Shown one piece after another: positions 1 through 12,650 of a DNA stretch of 64,000 nt (position 1 is the stretch's first letter; every line of letters begins with the position of its first letter). The notes beneath the pieces were generated by a model. That model did no database searches and was not told the origin of the DNA. It worked only from the letters and a program-made list of their open reading frames with translations. The stretch comes from Agrostemma githago (taxonomy: Eukaryota > Streptophyta > Magnoliopsida > Caryophyllales > Caryophyllaceae), in NCBI GenBank assembly GCA_958450325.1, contig OY288249.1:62932166-62996165 (forward strand), in the 5' to 3' direction. A program made the position numbers and the translations under genes.

Positions 1-549
1 CGGTCGAGTTAAATACAAATATCGCGTGATTTGAATTTAACTCGACCTCCGGTGCTATAATCGTGTATATGTACGATTATAATACCGTTGTCGGGATTTT
101 ATGAAAACATTTACGTGAGAACATTTGAATTAATGACGGAATTGCATCCCTCTACGTCACGACATCGAAACTAACCCTTTCGGGTTATGTGATGTCGGTT
201 TTCGTGTCAACGGGTTCCGCACTAATTAAAATGGGATTGAATACGTTCAACTACGATTAGTCGCGATCACGTCACGCCCTTGAGTACATTGGGGCGGGGC
301 TCCTCGAAAGGGCTCCACCTCCGTCGTTGCTCGTAAAGGGATTAGACGGACTTTAGGCGACAATTATAGTCAAACGCATCCGAAACCGAGATTTAAATAC
401 TAGTATGTATATATACACGGTATAATAATGTTAGATGTTAGAGTACGGAATTAAAGTGTTAGTATACAAAAATGAAAGTTAGTGTTAGAATACATAAATA
501 AATTGTTAGTATGCACAAAATTAAAGGTTAGTGTTAGTGGTTAGTAGTA

Positions 550-550
<1 letters not shown>

Positions 551-617
<67 letters not shown>
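551..617. repeat. (TAA)n microsatellite
   Basis: About 22 uninterrupted TAA units inside the left LTR. A longer tract of the same unit sits at 24097-24206. Confidence 0.95.
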
Positions 618-618
<1 letters not shown>

Positions 619-993
619 GTAATACATATATAATCGAAAAAAGGGAAAGGAGAAAAAGAAATGGGGTTTGATGACACCCTCAACCTACATGCTTAATGGC
701 CTCGGAAACGAACTCGTAGTAGCGGCGTGTGCGCGGGAGTGTCGAGATATGTAGGGTGAGTTAGGGTGTGTTTGGTTAGGGAGAGGATGCTCTCGGGTCT
801 TTGACGAGTTTTGATCTCGGGGTGTTGAATATGTATGTGTGTGTGTATGTGTGATGGATGTAGACTCGGTTTTTGAGTAGTATCGCTTAGGGTTACTAAG
901 GATTGAAGTGTGGAGAGGATGAATGAATTAGGGTTGAAAATGTAGGGTAGAATGCATGGGAAAATCCTGTCAAATGAATGGGGTTAAGGGGGT

Positions 994-1000
994 ATTTATA
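994..1000 (-). promoter_or_regulatory. LTR TATA box
   Basis: TATAAAT on the minus strand, just downstream of the palindrome cluster in U3. The same box stands at the equivalent place in the other LTRs of the window (1675, 25705, 40732, 53470), which supports it as the LTR core promoter. Confidence 0.6.
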
Positions 1001-1540
1001 GGCTTCACCCCCCGACCTAGGGTCACTCGATCGAGTGGCCCTAGTGCACTCGATCGAGTGCCCTTCAAAACGGGTCTTATCCAGTTGTTGACGCTCCACT
1101 CGACCGAGTGGGTCTATCCACTCGATCGAGTGGGTCAACTTGGCCGAGATAAAATAGGAAGGTGTTGACCTTGATTGCTTTGATTGATTTTGAATTGATT
1201 TGGCTGATTTTGAATTTGGCGCCAGCTTCTAGAAGCTGAATTTGGCTGATTTTTGTGTCGGATTCATCTTTGACCGGGTTTTGACCCGGTCGCCAAAAGA
1301 CGATTTTATTTCCGGTGTCGGTTTTGGCCCAAAATTAGTCTCATTTGACTCGGAATGACCCACTGGGCCTGAATTTGAGGTCGGTTTTGAGAGATTTGCA
1401 CTCCGCTAAATGCCCACGTCGGATACTATCGATTCCGAGTCCGTATTCGAGCATATTAAGTCACGTTGACGTCCGATCATCATCGGGTGTTTTGTCGGGA
1501 ACTGCTATAGACACTAGCAGGCAAAATGCGGGTGTCTACA

Positions 1541-2177
1541 TGTTTGTGTTTGTAGGACCGGTTTTCTCGGGTTTCTAGAAAGGAAATCGGGATTGAATGT
1601 AGTGTATATGTTGCTTAGGGTTGCTGAAAATTGTATGTAAAAAATTGTATTGAATGAAGGGGTAAAGGGGGTGTATTTATAGGAAAAGTCGTCGAACCCC
1701 CCGACCTAGGGTCACTCGATCGAGTGGCCCTGATGGACTCGATCGAGTGGCCCAATAAACGGAAACAGCGGCCTTTTTGAAGGCCCACTCGATTGAGTGG
1801 GCTGGCACTTGGTCGAGTGGGTCGGAATGGTTGAGATATTTTGAAGTTTTTGACTGGAAGTTGGACTCTAGAAGCTGGCATGGCTGGTTTGCGCCTCGGA
1901 AACGACTTTGACCGGGGTTTGACTCGGTCGCTAAAAGACGGTTTTATTTCCGGTGTCGGTTTTGGCTCAAATTAGTCTCATTTGACTAGAAACGACCCAC
2001 TGGGCCTGAATTTGAGGTCGGTTTTGGGAGATTTGTACTCCGCTAAAAGCTCACGCCAGATACTATTGATTCCGAGTCCAAATTCGAGCGTATTAAGTCA
2101 TGTTTACGTTCGATCATCATCGGGTGTTTTGTTGGAAATCGCTATAGACACTAGTATGCAAAATGCGGGTGTCTACA
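1541..2177 (-). mobile_element. Second partial gypsy LTR of the same family (U3 end)
   Basis: On the minus strand it starts TGTAGACACC at 2177 and runs through the U3 palindromes and TATA box to 1541, where it is cut off by the start of the neighbouring LTR copy. It is clearly related to 880-1540 but diverged at many positions. The simplest reading is an older LTR into which a younger copy inserted at 1540/1541. A tandem duplication of the U3 half is the alternative. Confidence 0.65.
1675..1681 (-). promoter_or_regulatory. LTR TATA box, second copy
   Basis: TATAAAT on the minus strand, in the same context as the box at 994-1000. It lies about 500 bases into the truncated LTR copy. Confidence 0.55.
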
Positions 2178-3540
2178 CAAACCAAACTCATTTAGGTGTG
2201 TTTTAAAAGTGATCCGGACCGGTAAATCGGATGGACCTGAAGAGAACATTGGCGACCGGTCTCCGATCCATTCCATACTTTCAAAAAAAATTAGTCTATT
2301 TTTCCAGCCATGCCCGATCCAACCCGGACCTATAGGGTTCCGTCTGGTCCGGGTTTGGATCGTGAACACCCATAAACGCATTTAGGCCCGACCCGCTGGG
2401 TGTTGGTCCGGTCCTAGACCCACTGTTAACCGTGGTAGAAATATAAGTTTAGAAAAATTGTTAGGAAAATTGGGTATGAAGTGTGGTAATTAAAGTGTGG
2501 ACTTAGTAAAATTGGTAGGAAAATTAAAATTGGTAGACCACGGAGTAACTAATTAAAGTGTGGACTTAATAATTTATTAACCTGTTAAGCAGGTAATAAG
2601 TTTTTCATTCTATTTAAAAAATATGATATTAAAAGATGATACTCCGTATCATTTTGGGATTATTGAAAGGCAATATCACTTGTGGAAGATGTTATAAAGA
2701 TGATATCATTCGTTCTTATCAATTTTTCCATTTTTATAATTTTTGTTACGGAGTAACATTTGTCCACGATAGGTTAACTTTATAATCATATAAATTTCTT
2801 AAATGAAACACACTTGTATTGAATAATCAACATTTGAAAGCTTTTTTAAAACGATTTAGCCCTAGTATGTCTGGACAGCCCAACCCGGCGACCGTGAGTA
2901 CCCCTAATTTGGAGTATTATTCTCATTGATAAATTGGGGGGGAGTTAGTTGATGTGATGATTGAGAGGTAAAAGAGTGTTGGTTTTATGGGGAATCGAAG
3001 ACATGTAATGTAATGTCTCCCTCTAACTGCAAGTTTGTTGCCTCTTCTCTCTTTGCATCATTTTCTATGCCCATTACATCATCCACGATCCATCAAATCT
3101 TTTTTTCATTCTTCTTTTTCTGGATTTTTAGTTGTGATACTACTCCATATCTCATGATTTAATATCAATTCACAAAAGAGTTACGGAGTACTGTATTAAT
3201 TACGCATCAATTTTTTTAGATGCTTTATATTGGCCGTCCGATGGGAGAGGTGCTCATTCCTCAACCTAAAGTCTCGAGTCATTTTGATAATCAATCTTGA
3301 CTTCTCTACCCAACTCCATTTGTTTAATAACAGAAACAAGTTCTATAACAAAAAAAAGGGTGAAATTGAATGTGAAAATCCATTTTTTTTTACATAATAA
3401 ACACGGTATATAGTATAATATAACGTCCACCAAAAAAAAAGCACAAATCAAATGAGCATTTGAAGAAACAAAATGGTTAACTTATAAAATTCTAGTGTAA
3501 TAAAAATCCACAAGTTACAGCCTAGGAGTAGGAGGTTTGC
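2178..3540. other. Intergenic, no gene seen
   Basis: AT-rich sequence with short ORFs only. A CG-rich block at about 2208-2430 (repeated ccggacc motifs) may be an old repeat, but I see no clean terminal repeats or target duplication. The 3' end of the CCCH gene transcript probably reaches into the right edge. Confidence 0.5.
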
Positions 3541-3703
3541 CCGTGCGCCTACTAAATGTGAGGACTACAATTTCACCAACAAAAAAGCCATGGAGGTCTC
3601 CTGCATTAATAATAGAATGTACAATCTTTCAAAAATATCATCAAAAAAAAAAAGAGGAGCACCAGCTGGAGCTAGTATGATACAAGAAAAACTGTAAGCC
3701 GCC

Positions 3704-6700
3704 TCAGATTTGATTCTTCTGAAATTTTCCGACATACGCCTGAAACAAACCATAAGAAGAAGAAATAAGCTTCAGCCATTGTTTTTGATTTTTAAGTGTT
3801 ATGTGAGTAGCACACAAAAACTTGGGATTAGACGATCTTACATGTGAGACCAACCCATTAAGCATAAAGTTCAAGGAAGAACACTTAACAACTGGGTTGG
3901 TCTTATATGTCACACCGCCTCTCATACATCATACAGTACATAACTTCACTCACCTGAACAAGTTTATCAATCTTTGGCTTTGAACATGACAGATAAAGGT
4001 CGATCTTATCTTTGGTCTGAGGTATCTGTGGTCCTTGAGTCTCGATAATCTTGTCGACAACTTTTTTCACTATTGCCTTGTACGCGTCTTTGCTCACCTG
4101 ACCATCCTTCCAAGACGGTTTTAAAAGCTCCTTGACAAACTCAGCTAGGGCAAATTTGAAGGGACGAATTGCCTTTGAATCTTTCCCTTTGTTACCATTC
4201 TCTGCATCATCCACAGCCACCTCTTCAGAAGCCTTGTTTTCTGGCTCTTGGTTATTATCTTCGGCTATTTTCTTAACCTTCTCATCATCTTTACACGTTA
4301 TCAAAGGCTCTTGCTGCTTCATATTGCCACCCACGTCATCCTGAACCTTATTCACTGTTATAAGTTCAACATCATGGCCCGACTTTTGGACATTTGGCGC
4401 AACACTATCACATGTAGGATCATACTGTTGCTTTGACGTTTCAGGAGCAACATGATTAGTAATGGGGTGGATAGTAGCAGCACTTAACTGAGGAAGCTGT
4501 TGTCTGTTTTCAAGTAGTTGAGCTAGAGAAGCAGAGAGATTCGACAGTTGGACCAGCTGCTCATCGCTGACGGTGCCCAGGTTGGCAGATGGAATTGCAT
4601 TCACAAGGTGGGGTCCCTCAGTAGCAACACCATTGAGAAAAGATGATGGGTTATGCGAAAGGTGTTGCATTCTATTCCCATCAGAAATTTCAGAAGCGAA
4701 CTGGGTCTGACTTTGTGGAACAGTAAGACTTGGACCTGTGCTAGGATGTGCACTATTAGTTTGATCGATCTGAAAAAAGCCTTGCTGAGGAGGAACATTC
4801 ATATTTAGACTTGGAAAGTGTCCGCTAAGAGGAATTGGGCATGAGTTAGGCCCAACACTGAGATTTTGGTCAACCTGAAAAAATCCTTGCTGCGGAGGGG
4901 CATTCATGTTCGGAACCGGACTGACATTTCTCGCCTCCCCGTGATACACTAGGTTTTTGTCACCATGACTAGGATTTTGCTTAGTAAAAGGCTCATTGAA
5001 TACCTTCTGCTCTTGAAATCCAATCGGGTAAGGCTTTTCATAAAAACTTTCACGAACTGAATCAGGTTGAACAGTAGCAAAAGAAGTATCGGACAGAGGT
5101 GGAACATGACAATTTAAAGAGACCAAAGGATGCTGCTTGATATCGGTAGGAGACATCTCCATATCACCAGAAACATTTTCCACATCTCTTGATGCCGAAA
5201 AACTATTTCCAGTTTCCCACTGAAGTTGTGGCTTTTCATCCTTCATTTGCAATCCATCATCAGCAACTGGCGTTATCCATGTTTCTTTCGCGTTGGCCAT
5301 ATCATGAGTCCTAGAATTATCCTCCGACTTTGCTGCAGTAACTTCCTTAACCTCATTTTTGTCCTCTCCCCAGCCCTGTACTGGTTCAATATTAGACATT
5401 GCTGCCACGCCATCCCAACTTGGTCCATCCCAAACTTGGTTACTCTCAACTTTATGATCAGGGCCCCACTTATCATCTCGAGACCTTTCTTGAACTTCAT
5501 GGATGAATCTACATCGATTTCCATTTGTACAATTTCCTGCAGCAAAGAATTTGCAAGCAATTCCACCTCTCTTCTGAGGCTCACGGTCATGGTTTCTATA
5601 CGCATTCCTGGATTTATGATCATAGTCTCTGTCCCTATAGGCATTATCAACAGGCCCTTTCTCAAACACACCAACCGACTCACGGTCATGATTTTGATAA
5701 GTATCCCTACTTCTTTGGGAATTTTCCCTATCCTTATGGACATCGCTGACATGCCTCTTATCAAACATGTCACCTGGTTCACAGTCACGATTCCGATGAT
5801 CATAATTATCTCTACTTCGGAAGCCATTGTCCCTGTCCCTGTCCCTGTGAGCATCATCGGCAGGCCTATTCTCGTAATCCCGATGAGAGAAAGTATTCCT
5901 ACTTCTGTCAGAATTGTCTCTCTCTCGATGAACATTGTCAATCAGCCCTTTCTCATAAGTATCAGTAGGCTCTCGGTCATGATTCCGAAAAGAATAAGCT
6001 TCCCTACTTCTGGAGGCATTGTCCCTGTCCCTGTCCCTCTCCCTGTGGACATCATCAACAGGGATTTTCTCATATACATCATCAGGCTGACGGTCATGAT
6101 TTCGATGAGAGTAACCATCCCTACTTTTATGGAAAATGCCCCTGTCTCTATGGGTATCATCAATAAGATCCTCCTTAAATGCATCATCAACAATATCACT
6201 GTGTTCATATCTACATGAAGCGCCTCTCCTACACCTGCCCTTCAAGTAATCATCACAAATATGCATGGGTTTTTCTGTTCTTGGGGCATAGTCCTTGGTG
6301 TCAACCGGGGAATATCTTGAACCTCCAACACTGCGGTGTCTACTTTCCCAAACTTCGGGTGGACTACAGTCTGAAGGCTGCCTACTATCATATGGTTGAG
6401 CATCTTGATGAAGAAAATGACAGCCACTTCCCCTCCTGCATCTGCCTGCAACAAAATCCCGACACACTTTACCTGAAACTCCAGATCTATTTCTACTTCT
6501 ATCATTCACTGCAGTTTCCCGTCTGAGGTGATGAGATGGACTCCGGCTCCGGCTCCGGCTCCTACTCCTGCTGCTCCGACACAACAATACGAGATTAGAA
6601 AAAGGTTTTTTAAAAAAATGGTTAAAGGATGATTATAGAGTAGAAGTAGAGAGTACACCAATTGTGAGTACAAGTGCCAATGCTTATAAACTGTAGAGTA

Positions 6701-7311
6701 AAGAGCACAGAAGGAAAAACACCTCCTTATATTGTGAATGGTTCTATGAGAGTAAATATAGCCCTGTAGGATGCAGAGGATGGAGAAGAACAAGGCAGAA
6801 GATAAAAGAACTTTTTGATGTGGTTTACAAAATTATGAGATTCAGTTCTATCATCAATATTCCAGTGCCTCTAAGGAGGCTTCTGCTACACACAGGGTAA
6901 GGGAAACGACTTAATGATATGTTAACAATTTGTAACATGTAGTAGCACCTGTATAACCGGCCCCAGTCATTTCTTGGAGATCGACTATCATGTTGTCTTG
7001 ATTCACCGGGGCCTATAGACGTCCTTGCATTATTCTCTTCTATATCCCATGTCATCGCTCTTTCTTTGCTGCGGCTGTCATATCTTCGTGAACCTCTGCT
7101 GGGTGAAACAGAATCTATGGGCTGTGAAAAAACAATGATTCACACAAGTCAAATTTAAAAATTGTTGCATATGTCCAGGACACACAGCTACTTGTCAAAG
7201 AGAAACGATCCTAACCCTCCTTGTCTGAGCCTTGTCATGAAAGTTTTCAGTTACAGCTTCAGAATCTATATTATCCCATTTGGAATGTCGTCTCCTGAAA
7301 CTTCCACTCAT
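3704..7311 (-). CDS. CCCH zinc-finger, RS-rich RNA-binding protein (C3H38-like), 4 coding exons
   Basis: Predicted CDS is complement(3704-3739, 3954-6570, 6958-7121, 7216-7311): 2913 nt, 970 residues, all junctions GT-AG and in phase. An RS-dipeptide run at about residues 88-98 is followed by three fingers of spacing C-x7-C-x5-C-x3-H at about 123-141, 192-210 and 424-442. A long charged region rich in RDRD, HRD and RSRD lies between fingers two and three. The C-terminal third carries a Q/S-rich stretch and a conserved helical tail (FKFALAEFVKELLKPSW). Plant CCCH proteins of this layout are nuclear RNA binders; resemblance to Arabidopsis C3H38-type proteins is from memory. The tiny last exon (12 codons with stop) is supported by a GTGAGT donor at 3953 and a polypyrimidine acceptor at 3740. 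Start ATG at 7311 lies 9 bases inside its exon. Confidence 0.88.
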
Positions 7312-7320
7312 TTCTCCAGC

Positions 7321-10300
7321 CTAAGTCAGAAAACCTTCACAAAACAAATATCAGATCTGAAACAAGTGTAACAGAAATAAATAATGGCATAAAATATTCA
7401 ACACAATTAAGAAACCCAATCATTATTATTTTTTGCGGTTAGTTTCATTGATATACATTCTATGCTCCGCCACGCTCCAAACAAACTTTAGTATCAAAAT
7501 TCAAAAGCATTAAAGACATTTAGCAATCAATATATATATTTTGTACAATCATCTCCGGAACTAATGAATCATCAGGGTATATGATGTTAACCTTAGTCCA
7601 CTTCCATCTGCACTATAAAACCACAGTTCAAGAATGGCTCAGCAGCAGTTACACTTTTAGAGTTTTAGTATAGACCACAAGAGACAAAGCTAGAGGTCTC
7701 GCTAACACATAGATGAACTGCATAGATATATAAGGGTAGTCTGAAATCAAACTGCATCTGTACGGCAGCTAGATCAGTGAAAAATAAAAATAAAAAGCAA
7801 GTGTTTAGATGACAAAGCGAAAGCCAGACACAGCTATGAGAAGTTCTACAACAGCAAAAGGTAGCCCAAAATCTACAAGGCACAAAGCCATCAACAGCCC
7901 TCCATAAAGTTCTTTAAAATAGTTTAAATTCCTATGAGAATGCACAACTCTTATTGACAAAGGACGTTTCCCCACATAAAATCACCCTGGCCACAAGATA
8001 AAAGTTCCACATAACACCTTCTCATGAGAACTCACTAATTTGTTAGATTCCCCACATAACACCTTCGTTTGGAGCGACGTTTAACTTATTTGCCCAAAAT
8101 TTCATGGCAAGTAGCTTATTTCACAAATAAGCTAGCTGAAAGGAAAAGAAACTATCAAAGTGACATGTGGCAATAAGCTAGTAGAAAAGCTTTTTGTTTC
8201 CTTTTCCACCCCTTCAATTCACAACAATATTATCAAATAGCGGCTACCCCCTAAACCTAGATTGCCAAATACTTTTAACAATTTCAGGTAGCTTTTCAGC
8301 TCTAGTTCCTGAACTAGTTTTAAAGGCTTTTAGCTACCTTTCTTTGGCCAAACAGAGCCTTCACCTTTCCCATAATAATCGAGTTATGTTACTTGGACAC
8401 TTCACTTTGACAAAGTGCCACTCCAAGATTCCGAGGCCACAAGACTTGCACTTCATATTGGGTGACAATCTGACATTGTGTCACATCCATCACTTACACC
8501 CACATCAACTCTAAAGTCCAAAAACATTACAGAAATATGAATAATACACAATAGTTACCCCTAAGCAAATATAACAACATTTCAAGCCGCAAAAAGTTCT
8601 ACAAGATAAACACTGGCCCACAGCACCTTGTCATTAAAATCACCTCATTCAAACGACAATATTCTTCAAAAAAATCAATAACACACAAGTTCTGCAGCAA
8701 TCAAGTAATGACAAGTACACATAGTACTAGGTACATCTGTTCCATTAAAATTACTTGAATCTTGTGTCTGAGTACATGATCAAACCTTATTAAATTGATG
8801 ATATCACACTCGCTCACCTAAGCACGATCGATGACTAATCTATATTTGCCAACTACTCAATGGATGCATAGTAGAACCAACACTTCTTTAGGAAACTTAT
8901 TGAAACCCAAAAGGTGGCTTCGACCTAAGTAAATGGGGAGAGATTATGTCAGAGGCCATTCTTTTGTTACGAGTTTCTGGAATAATGTTGGCATCCTCTT
9001 CCCTACAATGCTATCTTACATAATCCTTTTGAACCTCACTCTTTTCTTTGCGTCTTTGGATTTTACCTATCCGTTTGTCTTATATCCCACCATTGGCTCC
9101 CAGAAATCTAAGTAAACCTTTCTATAAGACAGACATCGCTTAAGATATCACATTTATTAAAGTATGTAACCTTGTAAGGCACTCTTAAATACTTATTTCT
9201 CATAACAATGCCTCCCTTTGCATTCATTATCACTAGGGGAAAACGATAAAAATAAGATTTCTTATGTAATATCTGTGCAAAGGTCAAACATGAGGTTTGG
9301 CTTCCACCTTTTGCCAAGCCTTGCCTAACCTACAAGATAGCTGGTAGCTCCATAACCGTTGGAATTTCATCACTCAGTACTTCTTCACCTCACTATTCAC
9401 AACTATTTACAAGCCTCAATTAACCATAAATATCGTATTTCCTTGGGCACTCTATTATTAATAATGCCAACAAATATCTCTCAAGAACACAATACACCGT
9501 CCCTTCTACTACTATAAGACATTACAACTGATAACATCCCTTTGTTTAGCACTTGATCCACATAATGTAGCAAATGTTGTACCCAGAAGAAGGTTTTCTT
9601 TTCTTTGCACAGTGCTAAAGGAAGATGCTCCGATGTAATTTGTTCTACCATAATGGCAAATCGATAACTAAGGAAGTGTTTATGGAATGTGCTGGCTATA
9701 GCACACAGATCTCGTGCTGAAGAAAGGTGTTAAAAGTGAAGCATCGACAGCACCCACATTACGTGGTTCGCCACAGCACCCATACTTAAGAAATCCATAA
9801 GGGGGGAGCCAGCTCAAAGTCTTTCACTATGAATTGAAATAGAGATGCAAATTCAGTCTTTTAGGAAGCATATAGATGTTGACTTCATGAGCCAGAATCG
9901 ACATCATTTGTATAGCTCCATGCTTCCTAAACCATGACTGCAGAAAAGTTATATCTAATATTAGTTGTACTCTTGGAGGATCTGAGGGAGTGACATCAAA
10001 CTAAAAACATAGAGGCAACTAGACATCTCCGTATCATCGAATTCCAACCCAAAGAACATTCAAATCGGGCTTGAATTCACCAAACAAACAAAACTCCATC
10101 ACTCACACTCTCTAATCATCCTAATACATCTCTACCCAACACGGATAATAGCAACGGCAACAAACAAGAACCAATTGCAGTTTAAATAAGCTCCACTTAA
10201 AATCACACGAAAAAAACTGGGTTTCAATGCACAAAGATGAAAGCTTTCACTTTCACAAAAAGGATTTCAGGGCACCGAGCTAATCAACTCCAAATACATC

Positions 10301-10465
10301 AAAAACAACAAAAATCGGCCTTTGAAACGAAGAAAGGGCGAATTTTGGAGGGATCTCATGCAATATATAATATAGGCAAAATCGCATCGAAGGAAAACTT
10401 AAAAACACGAGTAGACACGCAAAAGGAGGGAAGAGAGAGAAGGAATCGAAAAGGGAGGGAATACC
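7321..10465 (-). other. 5' UTR intron of the CCCH gene (about 3.1 kb)
   Basis: Bounded by the donor at 10464 and the acceptor at 7321. It contains no convincing ORF or RNA gene. A possible small MITE lies at 8058-8363. Long introns in the 5' leader often affect expression level in plants, but nothing in the sequence shows that here. Confidence 0.5.
8058..8363. mobile_element. Possible MITE in the leader intron
   Basis: Ends resemble inverted repeats: a cttcGTTTGG block at the left and CCAAACagag at the right, a motif common at plant MITE ends. No clean target-site duplication was found, so this is tentative. Confidence 0.25.
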
Positions 10466-10600
10466 TGTTAATGAATGAAGTCGGGATCTATGGCTTCGGT
10501 TCTTCGAAGTTTGGGTTTCTTTGATTTATTAGGGTTTTTGGTGGGAGAGAACCAACAGAGGAAGAAGAAGAAGACGGTCTCCAAGACTTTGTCACTCACT
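10466..10600 (-). other. Probable 5' UTR exon of the CCCH gene
   Basis: On the minus strand this stretch carries CT-rich leader sequence and an AAACCCTAA box and ends in a strong donor (AACAG/GTATTC, exon end 10465/10466). The matching acceptor is the TTAG at 7321-7322, immediately before the 9-base leader and start codon of the first coding exon. The transcription start is not determined, so the outer end is approximate. Confidence 0.6.
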
Positions 10601-11129
10601 AAACCAAAACTAAAAACTGAAGTAAATCAGTAATCGTATCTATCATTAGTTTTTACTTCTTAACTGCTCCTCTTTATTTATGGCCAAATCCAAATTGAAC
10701 CTATTTCATCGTTGAATTTTTCAACGGGCGATTTTAAATTTGTAGTCTTATATGTTAAAAGTTATTTTAAGACTCAAAAAATTTTTTTGGTAGATATTTA
10801 AAATTGAATGATTACTAATATTTATAATATAGAATTTCATCACCGCATCCTAATTTTTCGATGTGGGATAATTTAATAGTTTTTCATGGTCGATATTTAA
10901 AACAGAATTGTTATGAAATATTATATGTGAATGTCCATTATAATCTAACCCTACATGTATTGTGTATATTTCCTTGATGTGAGGAATAAACTACCTCTCT
11001 AATTCTTCTCCCCTTCTTATGTCTCTCTACTTTCTTTCCCAACACGTTTAGAACCAATCTCTAACCTTAATTTTATTACTCCCGAAATTATTATGTCTAC
11101 GGTAGGAACTAAATTTTTTTTAAAAATTT

Positions 11130-11147
11130 TGGTGAACCCGACGTGAA
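11130..11147 (+). other. Putative primer-binding site
   Basis: TGGTGAACCCGACGTGAA begins with TGG, as PBSs complementary to a tRNA CCA end do, and lies 54 bases before the gag start codon. I could not assign the tRNA species. Confidence 0.5.
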
Positions 11148-11201
11148 AATCTCTACCTCTCATCTCTACCGCTGAAGCAACCAAGGCAACTTTTCGAGAA
11201 G

Positions 11202-11762
11202 ATGTCTACCAATCAAAGTAACAATTTCAACACCCCCAGGAAGACCTACGCGGACGCTCTCCAACAATCTCCTGGCGCTGTTATGCAATCCGCTGGCACG
11301 GTCACCAGAGCGAAGGCGAAGAAGGCTGCCCTTGACGCCGCTGCCGCCAGCCTACGCGCTGCCCACATCCCTACCAGGCCGCGCAAGATCTCCGCTGCCT
11401 CAATTGCTGCCGCCGCCAAAGCCATGATTGCAGTATCTTCTCCTTCCCGCAAGGATGAAGTCTCCAAGAGCAACACCGCCTCCCCGCGCAAGCCTAAGGT
11501 GTCGCCAATGAAGAAGGAAGTCGTCACTTCTATCAGCGCTTCCGTGATGATGGCTAGTGGTTCCACTATTGAAGATCAACTCCTGAATCTGACTAAACTC
11601 GTTGATAAAATGCAAAAGGAGAATGAAGAGAAGAACCAGAAGATCGAAAGCCTACTCATGGTGATTGAGCTCCGCAAAAAGCCTACTCATGGTGTCCACG
11701 ATGACAGTGACATTGAGAAGAACAACACCCACGGGGGCGACAGTGAAAAGGATGATGACGAT
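11202..11762 (+). pseudogene. gag N-terminal part, Tat element (split by CACTA)
   Basis: ATG at 11202 opens an Ala/Lys-rich N-terminal region followed by a coiled-coil-like heptad region and an acidic DSE/DDD stretch. The frame is cut at 11762 by the CACTA transposon. The reading frame resumes exactly at 16877 when the 3-base duplication gat is counted once, so the insertion itself did not shift the frame. Confidence 0.8.
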
Positions 11763-11784
11763 CACTACTAAAAACAGCAAAAAT

Positions 11785-12650
11785 AGCGTCGGATAAGTTG
11801 CGTCGGATTGTAAATCCGACGCAACTGGCGTAACTGTGTCGATTTGCGTCGGCTAATCCGATGCAATTACATTGCGTGGGACTAGCCGACGCTATCCGAC
11901 TCCATGATACAGGCGCCAATAATTTTGGGTTGGCGCCACTATGTGAAAGGTTTTGCGTGGGATTAGCCGACGCAACCAGACGCAAAAAACAAAATTTGCG
12001 TCGGCTAATCCGATGCAGCCTGCGTCAAAATAAAAAAATTTAGTCAACAGAATTAATAGCTTTGCATCGGATTAGCCGACGCAAATTTTAATATTGCGTC
12101 TGATTGCGTCGGCTAATCCGATGCAGGGTGCGTCAAAATTAAAAAAATTTAGGCAACAGAATTAATAGCTTTGCATCGGATTAGCCGACGCAAATTTTAA
12201 TATTGCGTCTGATTGCGTCGGCTAATCCGATGCAGGGTGCGTCAAAATTAAAAAAATCTAGTCAACAAAATTACTAGCGTTGCATCGGATTAGCCGATGC
12301 AAATTATAATATTGCGTCTGATTGCGTCGGCTACTCCGATGCAGTATGCGTCAAAGTAAAAACGGAATTAATAGCTTTGCATCGGATTAGCCGACGCAAT
12401 GTTTAATATTGCGTCTGATTGCGTCGGCTAATCCGATGCAGCATGTGTTTAAATAAAAAAAAACCAGAATTAAATGTTTTGCATCGGATTAGCCGACGCA
12501 GACTTGAATATTGCGTTGGTCTGCGTCGGTTAATCCCACGCAACGTTTTTAATATAAAAAAAAATATCGGGGTCTGCATCGGAATAGCCGACGCAAACTT
12601 GAAACCTGCGTCGGTCTGCGTCGGCTATTCCGATGCAGCACCTGTTAACA
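11785..12650. repeat. Left subterminal repeat array of CACTA-1
   Basis: Roughly seven repeats of about 120 bases, each containing GCATCGGATTAGCCGACGCA and its inverse separated by short AT-rich spacers. In CACTA elements such arrays are the binding sites of the TnpA-type protein; here that is inferred from position and from the partner gene inside the element. Confidence 0.85.

Larger units (their letters stand above)
1..1540 (-). mobile_element. Ty3/gypsy LTR, partial (cut by window start)
   Basis: Read on the minus strand, this begins TGTAGACACC at 1540, the same start as the LTRs at 25029, 39982 and 52720. It shares blocks with the solo LTR at 25029-27841: the start box around the gatgatcatcgg motif, a TATA box, arrays of the CACTCGATCGAGTG palindrome and a 'tgtaggttgagggtg' box near 670-695. 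The end of the LTR lies before base 1, so neither its full length nor a target-site duplication can be checked. It runs straight into a second partial LTR copy at 1541. Confidence 0.75.

Noticed and set aside
2208..2430. MITE built on ccggacc motifs
   Set aside because: Ends are only loosely complementary and no target duplication is visible.
5273..5941. Second antisense or shifted ORF in the CCCH gene
   Set aside because: Same strand but shifted frame through the repetitive region; no splice support and no domain.
5226..6218. Long open frame (about 330 codons) on the plus strand
   Set aside because: It is antisense to the repetitive RDRD/HRD region of the CCCH gene, whose fingers and splice sites are clear. 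The open frame follows from the biased codons on the other strand.
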